Shown here one piece after another: positions 25,558 to 33,497 of a stretch of 64,000 nucleotides of DNA. Source of the DNA: Thermomonas fusca DSM 15424. GTDB lineage: Bacteria; Pseudomonadota; Gammaproteobacteria; Xanthomonadales; Xanthomonadaceae. Within the stretch, counting starts at the first letter, position 1. The number at the start of each line of letters is the position of its first letter. Made by a program: the position numbers and the translations under genes. The stretch is taken from positions 73,241 through 137,240 of the forward strand of contig NZ_AUIV01000009.1 in assembly GCF_000423885.1 (NCBI RefSeq), read 5' to 3'. The notes under the pieces were generated by a model, which saw nothing but the letters and a program-made list of their open reading frames with translations, was not told the DNA's origin and made no database searches.

Positions 25558-25862
25558 GGGGCGTTACCGGGCGCAGGCGGCGGAGTGGAGCGGGGAAGCC
25601 GGGCGGGGCACGGCGCGTCGGCCGCGGCAGGATGCGCGGCTAGGGCAGGGGCATGACGGCGGCGGAGGATGATCGTCCATGGGCTGCGCAGGAGCGCGGG
25701 GGCATCATAACAGGCCGCGGTGGCGGCTCCGTCCTCTGCCCGCGCGAGAACCCGGGCGCGGGGGGGTCAGTGCCAAGCTGTCACGCGGGCGTCATAATTG
25801 CGCATTATCTTTGCAACCGTTTTTTCATCTTCACCTCAACTCCAGACCCGGGGCCACCACCC
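25558..25862. other. Gene-free control region upstream of the phosphate-uptake genes
   Basis: These 305 bp hold no convincing gene. The first 200 bp, next to the CNNM gene, are GC-rich with no recognisable promoter. The last 90 bp are markedly AT-richer and carry the Pho box and -10 described at 25778-25811, then a leader of about 45 nt before the DUF47 gene. In-frame upstream ATGs exist but would add low-complexity sequence. Confidence 0.6.
25778..25811 (+). promoter_or_regulatory. Pho box and -10 of the DUF47-pit operon
   Basis: CTGTCAC, a 4-bp spacer GCGG and GCGTCAT (25778-25795) match the two 7-bp PhoB repeats (CTGTCAT) at 6 and 5 of 7 positions. A -10-like TATCTT (25806-25811, 4 of 6) begins after exactly 10 bp, the spacing seen in PhoB-activated promoters such as E. 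coli phoA. No -35 is visible, as expected when the Pho box replaces it. PhoB control is inference. Confidence 0.62.
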
Positions 25863-26489
25863 ATGTTCTCCCTGCAAACCATTTTCGGCTCCGGCGCGCA
25901 GTTCTACTCGCTGCTGGACGACGCGGCCACCGCCGCCCACGACAGCGCCAAGGCGCTGCACGCGATGATGAGGGAGGGTGACCGCCAGCCCGCGCTGGAC
26001 GCCTTCAAGCTGGCGCGCCTGCGCGAGCGCACCGCCGCCGAGAAGATCAGCCAGGCGCTGGTGGACAGCTACATCACTCCGATCGAGCGCGAGGACATCG
26101 AGGCGCTGGGTTCGGCGCTGCACAAGATCCCCAAGCAGATCGAGAAGTTCGCCGACCGCTATGCGCTGGCCACCCAGCATCTGGCCCACATCGACTTCGC
26201 CCCGCGCGCGGCGATGCTGGAGCAGGCCGCCGAGGTGGTGGTGCAGATGGTGGACGAGCTGGAGCGGATGAACCTCGACCGCATGACCAAGCTCAACGAG
26301 AAGCTGCGTTCGATCGAGAACGAGGCCGACCGGCTGATGCTGGAGCTGTACCGGGAGATCTATTCCGGCAAGCTCGACAGCCTGCAGATGTTCCTGCTCA
26401 AGGAGTTCTTCGAGATCCTGGAAAAGGCCATCGACCGCTGCCGCGAGGCCGGCGTGGTGACCTACCAGATCGTCCTCAAGAACAGCTGA
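25863..26489 (+). CDS. DUF47 (PhoU-like) protein, putative regulator of Pit
   Basis: 208-residue all-helical cytoplasmic protein of the DUF47 family, related to PhoU and usually encoded with a Pit phosphate transporter, which it is thought to regulate. Signatures: FYSLLDDAATAAHDSAKALHAMM, ALVDSYITPIEREDIEALGSALHKIPKQIEKFADRY and LKEFFEILEKAIDRCREAGVV. The acidic segments (EREDIE, IENEADRL) correspond to PhoU-type metal sites. The pit gene follows 13 bp later, so the two are one operon. Confidence 0.93.
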   Translation: MFSLQTIFGSGAQFYSLLDDAATAAHDSAKALHAMMREGDRQPALDAFKLARLRERTAAEKISQALVDSYITPIEREDIEALGSALHKIPKQIEKFADRYALATQHLAHIDFAPRAAMLEQAAEVVVQMVDELERMNLDRMTKLNEKLRSIENEADRLMLELYREIYSGKLDSLQMFLLKEFFEILEKAIDRCREAGVVTYQIVLKNS

Positions 26490-26502
26490 CGGGACCGACG
26501 TC

Positions 26503-27624
26503 ATGCTGACGCTTGTGCTTGTGGTGATTTTCGCCGCGCTGGTGTTCGAATTCATCAATGGTTTCCACGACACCGCCAACTCCATCGCCACGGTGGTGGC
26601 CACCAAGGTGCTGTCGCCGGCGCAGGCGGTGATGCTGGCGGCGGCAACCAACCTGATCGGTGCGCTGATGGGCACCGCGGTGGCCAAGACCATCGCCTCC
26701 GGCCTGATCGACACCGAAGTCGTGCAGGTGACCTCGCAGGTGATCCTGTGCGCCCTGCTGGGCGGCATCGTCTGGAACCTGATCACCTGGTGGAAAGGCC
26801 TGCCGTCGTCGTCGTCGCACGCGTTGATCGGCGGCCTGATCGGCGCGGCGCTGGCGGCGTCGCACAACGACTTCAACGCGCTGATCTGGTCGAAGACCCT
26901 TGGCGACTGGACCCAGAACAAGGGCATCCTGTGGAAGGTCGTGGTGCCGATGATCAGTTCGCCACTGGCCGGGTTCCTGCTCGGCATGCTGGTGATGGTG
27001 GCGCTGTGGGCGCTGATCGCCGGCCTGTCGCGGGCCGGCGGATGGCTGGGGCGGCTGGCGCGACCGAATTTCGTCAACAAGTTCTTCGGCAAGGCGCAGA
27101 TCCTGTCGGCGGCCTACATGGGTTATGCGCACGGCCACAACGACGCGCAGAAGACCATGGGCATCATCGCCCTGACCCTGTTCGGCGCCGAGGCCAGCGG
27201 CGCGCTGGACGACCTGCCGGGCTGGCTGGGCTTCCTGCATCCGGGCAATGCCGGCGAGCAGGACATCGCCACCTGGATCGTGCTGGCCTGCGCGCTGGTG
27301 ATGGCGGCCGGCACCGCCTCGGGCGGCTGGCGCATCATCAAGACCCTGGGCCACAAGATGGTCAAGCTGCACCCGATCAACGGCTTCGCCGCGGAAACCA
27401 GTTCGGCCACCATCCTCACCGTGGCGGCGCACTTCGGCATGCCGGTGTCCACTACCCACAGCATCTCCACCGCGATCATGGGCGTGGGCTTCGCCAAGAA
27501 CCCGCGTGCGCTGAAGTTCGGCGTGATCGAGCGGATCGTGTGGGCGTGGATCCTGACCATCCCGGCCGCGGGCGGCATCGCCTACGGGCTGCTGCGCCTG
27601 CTGGAGGCGCTGGGCTGGGCCTGA
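26503..27624 (+). CDS. pit: Inorganic phosphate transporter, Pit family
   Basis: 373-residue low-affinity phosphate:H+ symporter (PF01384) of the inner membrane with about ten predicted helices. The duplicated PHO4 signatures are present: FINGFHDTANSIATVVATKVLSP near residue 20 and YMGYAHGHNDAQKTMGIIALTLFG near 205. The C-terminal repeat has MPVSTTHSISTAIMGVGFAKNPR. Length is that of the shorter bacterial Pit proteins paired with DUF47. Expression is probably governed by the Pho box upstream of the DUF47 gene. A bidirectional terminator follows. Confidence 0.95.
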   Translation: MLTLVLVVIFAALVFEFINGFHDTANSIATVVATKVLSPAQAVMLAAATNLIGALMGTAVAKTIASGLIDTEVVQVTSQVILCALLGGIVWNLITWWKGLPSSSSHALIGGLIGAALAASHNDFNALIWSKTLGDWTQNKGILWKVVVPMISSPLAGFLLGMLVMVALWALIAGLSRAGGWLGRLARPNFVNKFFGKAQILSAAYMGYAHGHNDAQKTMGIIALTLFGAEASGALDDLPGWLGFLHPGNAGEQDIATWIVLACALVMAAGTASGGWRIIKTLGHKMVKLHPINGFAAETSSATILTVAAHFGMPVSTTHSISTAIMGVGFAKNPRALKFGVIERIVWAWILTIPAAGGIAYGLLRLLEALGWA

Positions 27625-27663
27625 GCCTGCACTGCGACCGCCGGATAGCGGCAAAACGGAAAG

Positions 27664-27688
27664 CGCCGGCCAGTGCCGGCGTTTTCTC
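27664..27688. terminator. Bidirectional terminator between pit and the hypothetical gene
   Basis: CGCCGGC and GCCGGCG form a perfect 7-bp stem (loop CAGT), followed by TTTTCTC on the plus strand. On the minus strand it is followed by CTTTCCGTTTT, so it can serve both convergent genes. Confidence 0.75.
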
Positions 27689-27708
27689 GTTGCCGCACGG
27701 GGCGATGT

Positions 27709-28119
27709 CTACAGCAGGTCGCCGCCGGCCGACATGCGGCGCTCCATCTCATCGCCGGTACCACCGATTTCCAGCACCAAGCGGTCGATCTCCGCCGCGT
27801 TGAGGCAGTCGTACGGGCGGTTCTCGCACAGCTGCAGGTAGGGCACGCCGTCCAGTTCGCCCACCGCCAGATAGCCGACCCGGCTCTGCCAGTTGAATGC
27901 CAGTGCGCGGCGGGCGTCCATGCCGGTGGTCGGCGCGATCGCAGTGCTGACCCGCAGGTAGTTGCGGCCGTCGTCGTCCTGCAGCTCGGCCAGGAAGATC
28001 GCCTGGTGGCGCTTGCCCTGCGCCAGCGACAGCTCCACGCAGGCCACGAACGGGTCCAGCAAGGTCAGCCGGTAACCGGAGGACACCAGGTGGCTGCGGA
28101 TCTGCTCGAAGTTGTTCAT
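27709..28119 (-). CDS. Conserved hypothetical protein
   Basis: 136-residue soluble protein I cannot assign. The N-terminal helix MNNFEQIRSHLVSSGY is followed by alternating strands (LTLLDPFVACVELSL, HQAIFLAELQDDDGRNYLRVSTAIAP, SRVGYLAVGELDGVPYLQLCENRPYDCLN) and a C-terminal helix (AAEIDRLVLEIGGTGDEMERRM). The layout is reminiscent of the YbjN / secretion-chaperone-like fold, but I see no decisive motif. There is no signal peptide or membrane span. It is divergent from the alkyltransferase-like gene with 47 bp between them, and convergent with pit. Confidence 0.8.
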   Translation of the reverse strand: MNNFEQIRSHLVSSGYRLTLLDPFVACVELSLAQGKRHQAIFLAELQDDDGRNYLRVSTAIAPTTGMDARRALAFNWQSRVGYLAVGELDGVPYLQLCENRPYDCLNAAEIDRLVLEIGGTGDEMERRMSAGGDLL

Positions 28120-28166
28120 GGCGGGCGGCGATCAGCGAGGGGTGTCGGGCTATGCTAACCCGGAAC

Positions 28167-28505
28167 ATGAAATCGACGCCGACCACGCCCGAGCAACGCA
28201 TCCTGGCCGCGATCCGCGCGGTGCCGCGCGGGCAGGTGGCCGGTTACGGCGCCATCGCGCGGCGCGCCGGCCTGCCCGGACGGGCGCGGCTGGTGGCGCG
28301 CATCCTCGGCCAGAACGAGGATCCGGGGCTGCCTTGGCACCGCATCCTGCGTTCCGACGGGCGTATCGCGTTCCCGCCGGAATCGGTGGAGTTCGCCGAA
28401 CAATGCCGGCGTTTGCGTGCCGATGGCGTCGAGCCCCGCAACGGTCGGGTTCGCATGCCGGAGGATGAAGGGACGCTGGATGCAGCCCTGTGGGCGCCGC
28501 GCTGA
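28167..28505 (+). CDS. Alkyltransferase-like protein (Atl/MGMT family, Trp variant)
   Basis: 112-residue protein with the DNA-binding domain of O6-alkylguanine-DNA alkyltransferases: EQRILAAIRAVPRGQVAGYGAIARRAG (helix-turn-helix) and LVARILGQNEDPGLPWHRILRSDGRIAFP. The MGMT active-site PCHR is PWHR here, with Trp57 replacing the acceptor Cys. This is the hallmark of ATL proteins, which bind O6-alkylguanine lesions and hand them to nucleotide excision repair rather than demethylating them. The ATG at 28167 was preferred; an upstream ATG at 28152 adds MLTRN. Confidence 0.92.
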   Translation: MKSTPTTPEQRILAAIRAVPRGQVAGYGAIARRAGLPGRARLVARILGQNEDPGLPWHRILRSDGRIAFPPESVEFAEQCRRLRADGVEPRNGRVRMPEDEGTLDAALWAPR

Positions 28506-28546
28506 GCGGCTATGATGCGCTGCAATGTAATCGGAAAGCCGCACGG

Positions 28547-29215
28547 ATGCCGTTCAATCTTCCCCGCGTCACCAAGGCGCTGCTGATCGCCAACGGCGTC
28601 GGCTTCCTGCTGCAGTGGCTGCTCGGCAACCAGCGGCTGATCACGCTGATGCTGTGGCCCTGGGGCGATGTCGACTTCGACCCGGCCGGTGCGGCGCCCG
28701 CGTTCATGCCCTGGCAGCTGCTCAGCTACAGCTTCCTGCACGGCGGCTTCATGCACCTTGCCTTCAACATGCTGGCGCTGGCGATGTTCGGCGCGCCGCT
28801 GGAGTACACCTGGGGCGAGCGCCGCTTCCTCACCTATTACCTCGTCTGCGTGGCCGGCGCCGGTGTCTGCCAGCTGGCGGTCGGTTCCTATGCGCTGGCG
28901 CAGGGCGCCGATCCCTATCCCACCATCGGTGCATCCGGCGGCGTGTTCGGGCTGCTGCTGGCCTACGGCATGCTGTTCCCGCACCAAAGGGTGATGCTGC
29001 TGTTCCCCCCGATCCCGATGAAAGCGCGCACGCTGGTGATCGTCTATGGCCTTTTCGAACTGGGCGTGGGCATCACCGGCCTGCAGCCGGGCGTGGCCCA
29101 CTTTGCCCACCTCGGCGGCATGTTGTTCGGCTGGCTGCTGATTCGCCACTGGCGCGGCCAGCCGCCGTTCGGCGGGCGCGGGCGCGGCGGGCCGAAGATG
29201 CGGATCGTGCGCTGA
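28547..29215 (+). CDS. Rhomboid family intramembrane serine protease
   Basis: 222-residue inner-membrane protein with six predicted helices. The catalytic Ser130 lies in TIGASGGVFGLLLAYG (GxSGG) and the partner His188 in AHFAHLGGMLFGWLLIRHW; the HGGFMHLAFNMLAL segment of TM2 supplies the oxyanion His and Asn. The loop with EYTWGERRFLTYYL is typical (WGxxRF). Substrates are unknown. A TATGAT box at 28511 could serve as a -10. It starts 41 bp after the alkyltransferase-like gene. The C-terminal tail (RGQPPFGGRGRGGPKMR) is Gly/Arg-rich and cytoplasmic. Confidence 0.93.
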   Translation: MPFNLPRVTKALLIANGVGFLLQWLLGNQRLITLMLWPWGDVDFDPAGAAPAFMPWQLLSYSFLHGGFMHLAFNMLALAMFGAPLEYTWGERRFLTYYLVCVAGAGVCQLAVGSYALAQGADPYPTIGASGGVFGLLLAYGMLFPHQRVMLLFPPIPMKARTLVIVYGLFELGVGITGLQPGVAHFAHLGGMLFGWLLIRHWRGQPPFGGRGRGGPKMRIVR

Positions 29216-29261
29216 AGCTGCGTTCCGCCACGGGCCACGCCGCAGCGGCGCGCCTGCTGCA

Positions 29262-31271
29262 TCAATTGAAGACGACGACGCGGGTTTCCGGTTTCGGCTG
29301 CATCGGCGTACCGGCCTTGCAGGCATAGGCGGTGCCGAAGGCGGGCTGCTGCATCACTGTGGCGTTGGCGCGCCACGGACCCGGGGCGCGCACGTCCTGG
29401 CGGGCGCGGATCTCGGCTTCGTCGCGGGTGACCTGTTGCGCCCACAGCTGCGCCCAGCCGGTGTAGAAGGCCCTGTCCGCCTGTGAGCCGCCGTCCGGCC
29501 GCGTCGCAACCAGCGCGGCATGGGCCAGTTCCAGGCCGGCCAAGTCGGCGATGTTTTCATCGCGGGTGAGCGCGCCGTCCACCCGGGTGCCGGTCAGGCC
29601 GGGATAGGGCAGGCCGGCATACAGCGCCGTCACCTTCTGCGCCAGTGTCTCCCAGGCGCCGGTTTCGGTGGGGCTCCACCAGTCGCGGATCTCGCGCTTG
29701 GCATCGATATGGCGGCCGCGGCCATCGATGGCGTGGCTGAGCTCGTGGCCGACCAGCGCGCCGAATGCGCCGAACTGGGCATCGGCCGGCATCGCCGCGT
29801 CCAGCACCGGCGCCTGCAGCATGGCGGCGGTGACAATCAGGCGGTTGTGGGCGAGGTCGTAGGCCAGTGCCGGCTGCTGCGGCAGCACGTCCCAGCGGCG
29901 GTTGGCGTTGCCCTTGCCGATCCGCTTCATCTCCTGGCGATGGCGCCAGGTGGAGGCGATCAGCATGTTGCCACCGAAGCTGCCGCGGCCCATCGGCTGC
30001 ACGGTGTAGTCGAGGTCGTAGCGCGGGGTGCCGATTTCGATGCGCAGGCGCTCGAGCTTCTTGCGCGCCTCGTCCTTGGCGGCCTCGCCCAGCAGGCTGC
30101 CGCCGGCGACCTGCCTGACCAGCGCATCGCGGATCTGCTCGGCGATGGCTTCGGCCTGCTTGCGGGTGGCGTCCGGCAGGTGCGCGGCGGCGTACTCGCG
30201 GCCCAGCATCGGGCCGGCGGCCAGGTTGATCGCGTCCAGCGTCTGCTGCCAGCGCGGCGCGGGTTCGGCCTGGCCCAGCAGGACCTTGCCGCGGAAATCG
30301 AACGCGGCCTGTCGCCAGGACTTCGACAGATAGGGCGCCATCGCATCGCCCACCCGCCAGCGCAGGTAGGCCTGCCACTGGCTGGGCTTGAGCGTACCGA
30401 CCAGCGCATCGAGCTGGGCGAACATCGCCGGGTTGGCCAGCGACACGGTGTCGTCGTGCACGCCCTGCACCTGCAGGAACGCATCCAGCTGCAGGTTGCG
30501 GTACTGCTTGCCCAGCCCGGCGGTGGCCACCGGCGCGAAGGTGTTGCGCGGATCGCGCAGCTCCACCAGCGGGCGCGCCGTGGTGGCGATGCGTTTTTCC
30601 AGGTCCAGCACCAGTGCGGTCTGGGCTTCGATGTCCTTCTGCGCCACGCCGGTCAGGGCGAGGATTTTGCGGATGTAATCGGCGTAGCGTGCGACCAGCG
30701 CCTTGGTATCGGCGTCCTCGCGGGTGTAATAGGCCGGATCGGGCAGGCCCAGTCCGCCCTGGCTGAAGTAGCCGAGGTGGCGGTCGAGGTCGCGCAGGTC
30801 GATGTCGGCGCCGAAATGGAAAGCGACCGGGATGCCGACCTGGTGCAGCGCGGCGATGGCCGGCGCGATGTCCTTCGGCTTGCGGATCGAATCGATGCGC
30901 TTGAGCAGCGGCGCCACCGGCGCGGCGCCGTCGCGCTCCACCGACGCTTCGTCCAGGCCGCTGGCCCAGAAGTCGCCCAGCAGCTTCTGCACGTTGTTTT
31001 GCGGCGCGCTCATGGCCGCGTCCAGCAGGTCGCGCTGCTGTTGCTGCGCGCGGGCGGTGAGCTGGCCCAGCGCTGAAATGGCACCGCTTGAAGGCATCGG
31101 GTTGGCGGCCAGCCAGCCCTTGTTGGCTTCGGCATAGAAATCGGTGCAGGCCGGGGGCGTCGCTGCTTTCTTCGACGCCGGCTTCTTCTTCGCGGCCATG
31201 CCGGCGGGCGAGGCCAGTCCGGCGGCAAGGGCGATGACCAGGGCGATGGCAAGCGGGCGCGGTGTCGGCAT
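29262..31271 (-). CDS. M13 family zinc metallopeptidase (neprilysin-like)
   Basis: 669-residue secreted peptidase that trims peptides in the periplasm or outside the cell. Signal peptide about residues 1-26 (MPTPRPLAIALVIALAAGLASPAGMA), then a Lys-rich linker and the typical start CTDFYAEANKGWLAANPMPSS. The zinc site is HELSH (residues 509-513) in LVGHELSHAIDGRGRHID, with the third ligand Glu in DENIADLAGL. The C-terminus ends with the family pattern FGTAYACKAGTPMQP. The substrate-binding NAYY-type motif upstream of the zinc site is not conserved (LAYDLAHNRLIV). A second in-family peptidase and a peptide transporter lie next door on the other strand. Confidence 0.93.
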   Translation of the reverse strand: MPTPRPLAIALVIALAAGLASPAGMAAKKKPASKKAATPPACTDFYAEANKGWLAANPMPSSGAISALGQLTARAQQQQRDLLDAAMSAPQNNVQKLLGDFWASGLDEASVERDGAAPVAPLLKRIDSIRKPKDIAPAIAALHQVGIPVAFHFGADIDLRDLDRHLGYFSQGGLGLPDPAYYTREDADTKALVARYADYIRKILALTGVAQKDIEAQTALVLDLEKRIATTARPLVELRDPRNTFAPVATAGLGKQYRNLQLDAFLQVQGVHDDTVSLANPAMFAQLDALVGTLKPSQWQAYLRWRVGDAMAPYLSKSWRQAAFDFRGKVLLGQAEPAPRWQQTLDAINLAAGPMLGREYAAAHLPDATRKQAEAIAEQIRDALVRQVAGGSLLGEAAKDEARKKLERLRIEIGTPRYDLDYTVQPMGRGSFGGNMLIASTWRHRQEMKRIGKGNANRRWDVLPQQPALAYDLAHNRLIVTAAMLQAPVLDAAMPADAQFGAFGALVGHELSHAIDGRGRHIDAKREIRDWWSPTETGAWETLAQKVTALYAGLPYPGLTGTRVDGALTRDENIADLAGLELAHAALVATRPDGGSQADRAFYTGWAQLWAQQVTRDEAEIRARQDVRAPGPWRANATVMQQPAFGTAYACKAGTPMQPKPETRVVVFN

Positions 31272-31472
31272 GCGGTGGATCTCGTTCGCGGGGGAAGCGC
31301 CCGAGTTTAGCAGCGGGTTCCGACGCTGCCGGCGACGCCGGTTCAGCGCGACTTCACCGGATGCCGGGGCGCCCGCCCGCGTGTTGGTGGCGCGGGCCGG
31401 AACCTGCTGCACTGGACTTGCCGCCCGGCAGCGGCTAGGTTTCGTCGCTTGCCTTCCCGACGAGGATGTCCG

Positions 31473-33443
31473 ATGTCGAACCCTGTCAAAGCCGTGCCGC
31501 AGCTGACCCTGCGTGCGGTGATCCTGGCGATCGTTCTGGCGGTGATCCTGTCCGCCGCCAACGCCTACCTCGGCCTGTTCGCCGGCTTGACCATCGCCAC
31601 CGCGATTCCCGCAGCGGTCGTCTCGATGGGCGTGCTGCGGCTGCTCGGCGGCGGCACGATTCTCGAAAACAACATCGTGCAGACCGGTGCGTCCGCGGGT
31701 TCGTCGATCGCGGCGGGCGTGATCTTCACCATCCCGGCGCTGATCATCCTGGGCTACTGGGACGACTTCAAATATTCCTGGGTGCTGGCGATCGCCGGCC
31801 TCGGCGGCCTGCTCGGCGTGCTGTTCTCCGTGCCGCTGCGGCGCTCCATGATCGTCGAGGAGCCGCTGCCGTTCCCGGAAGGCAAGGCCGCCGCGGAGGT
31901 GCTGAAGGCGGGTGAGAACCCCGGCCCCGGCCTGAAGATCCTCGCCCTGTCGGCGACGCTGGGCGGCCTGATCAAGGCGGCTGCCGCCAGCGGCATGCGC
32001 CTGATCCCGGATACCGCTGCGGGCGCCGGCTTCTTCGGCAAATACCTGGGCTACATGGGCACCAACCTGTCGCCGGCGCTGCTGGGCGTGGGCTACATCG
32101 TCGGCCTCAACATCGGGATCGTGGTGGTTTCCGGCTCCATCCTCTCCTGGCACATCGCCATCCCGCTGTACCACATGTTCTTCCTCGACACCGACCCGGC
32201 GCTGGCCACCAGCATCGCCGGCGCGGGCGCGGAGGACATCGCCGGCGCGATCTGGTCGGCAAAGATCCGCTACCTCGGCGTCGGCGCGATGCTGATCGGC
32301 GGCGTGTGGACGCTGTTCTCGCTGCGCAAGTCGCTGCTGTCGGGCGTGCGCAGCGGCATCGCGGCGGCGCGTAAGGGCAGCGGCGAGCAGGTGGCCGAGA
32401 CCGAGCGCGACCTGCCGATGAAGTGGATGCTGGTGGCGCTGATCGCCTTCGTGGTGCCGCTGCTGCTGCTGTACCAGGCCATCGTCGGCATGTGGAGCGT
32501 GAGCATCCCGATGGCGATCATCATGATCGTCGCCGGCTTCCTGTTCGTGTCGGTGTCGGCCTACCTCGCCGGCCTCGTTGGCTCCTCCAACAACCCGGTG
32601 TCCGGCATCACGATTGCCACCATCCTGTTCGCCTCCGCGGTGCTGCTGGTGCTGCTGGGCGAGGGCGGCAAGATGGCAGTGGGCGCGTCCGGCGCGCCGC
32701 TGGGTGCGGTGGCCGCGATCATGATCGGCGCGGTGGTGTGCTGTGCGGCGGCGGTCGGCGGCGACAACCTGCAGGACCTCAAGGCCGGCTACATCGTCGG
32801 CGCCACCCCGTGGAAGCAGCAGCTGATGCTGGGCATCGGCGCGTTCTCCTGCGCGCTGATCATGGCGCCGGTGCTGAACCTGCTGGCGCAGGCCTATGGC
32901 ATCGGCGCGCCGACGCCGGAGCATCCCAATTCGCTGTCCGCACCGCAGGCCACGCTGATGGCCTCGGTGGCCAAGGGCATGTTCGGTGGCGAGCTGCCGT
33001 GGACGATCATCGGCATTGGTGCGGTGGTCGGCGCGGCCATCATCGCGCTCGACGAATGGCTGAAGGCCACCGGCAAGACCTTCCGCGTGCCGGTGCTGGC
33101 CGCGGCCATCGGCATCTACCTGCCGCTGGAGCTGATGGTGCCGATCTTCCTCGGCGGCCTGCTGGCCTACCTGGTGGAGAAGCGCCACGGCCTGGTCGGC
33201 AGCCACGACGAGGCTGCACGTGATCGCCTGCATCGCCCCGGCACCCTGTTCGCGGCCGGCCTGATCACCGGCGAGGCGTTGATGGGCATCTTCATCGCTA
33301 TCCCGATCGTGCTGTCCGGCCGCGCCGACGTGATTGCCGCGCCGGAGAGCCTGCAATTCGGCAAATACGTCGGTCTTGCCGTGCTCGCGCTGGTTGCCTG
33401 GTTGCTGTACCGCACCGGCGCCAAGGCCAACCCGAACGCCTGA
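31473..33443 (+). CDS. OPT family oligopeptide transporter
   Basis: 656-residue inner-membrane transporter with roughly 14-16 hydrophobic segments. The N-terminal LTLRAVILAIVLAVILSAANAYLGLFAGLTIATAIPAAVVSMGVLR and NNIVQTGASAGSSIAAGVIFTIPA are signatures of the bacterial OPT branch (the KPTAS/OPT group that imports peptides or metal-peptide complexes). AAVGGDNLQDLKAGYIVGATPWKQQLMLGIG is also characteristic. Start MSNPVKAVPQLT at 31473. It is divergent from the M13 peptidase and followed by an S9 peptidase, which together suggest uptake and breakdown of peptides. Confidence 0.92.
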   Translation: MSNPVKAVPQLTLRAVILAIVLAVILSAANAYLGLFAGLTIATAIPAAVVSMGVLRLLGGGTILENNIVQTGASAGSSIAAGVIFTIPALIILGYWDDFKYSWVLAIAGLGGLLGVLFSVPLRRSMIVEEPLPFPEGKAAAEVLKAGENPGPGLKILALSATLGGLIKAAAASGMRLIPDTAAGAGFFGKYLGYMGTNLSPALLGVGYIVGLNIGIVVVSGSILSWHIAIPLYHMFFLDTDPALATSIAGAGAEDIAGAIWSAKIRYLGVGAMLIGGVWTLFSLRKSLLSGVRSGIAAARKGSGEQVAETERDLPMKWMLVALIAFVVPLLLLYQAIVGMWSVSIPMAIIMIVAGFLFVSVSAYLAGLVGSSNNPVSGITIATILFASAVLLVLLGEGGKMAVGASGAPLGAVAAIMIGAVVCCAAAVGGDNLQDLKAGYIVGATPWKQQLMLGIGAFSCALIMAPVLNLLAQAYGIGAPTPEHPNSLSAPQATLMASVAKGMFGGELPWTIIGIGAVVGAAIIALDEWLKATGKTFRVPVLAAAIGIYLPLELMVPIFLGGLLAYLVEKRHGLVGSHDEAARDRLHRPGTLFAAGLITGEALMGIFIAIPIVLSGRADVIAAPESLQFGKYVGLAVLALVAWLLYRTGAKANPNA

Positions 33444-33450
33444 TCCACCG

Positions 33451-33474
33451 GACGCCCGCGCGGGCGTCCTCATT
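33451..33474 (+). terminator. Terminator-like hairpin after the OPT transporter gene
   Basis: GACGCCCG and CGGGCGTC form an 8-bp stem with a 2-nt apex (33451-33468), followed by CTCATTTT. The T tract is weak, so readthrough into the S9 peptidase gene is likely. Confidence 0.5.
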
Positions 33475-33497
33475 TTCCGCTGCACGGGACCATCGCC

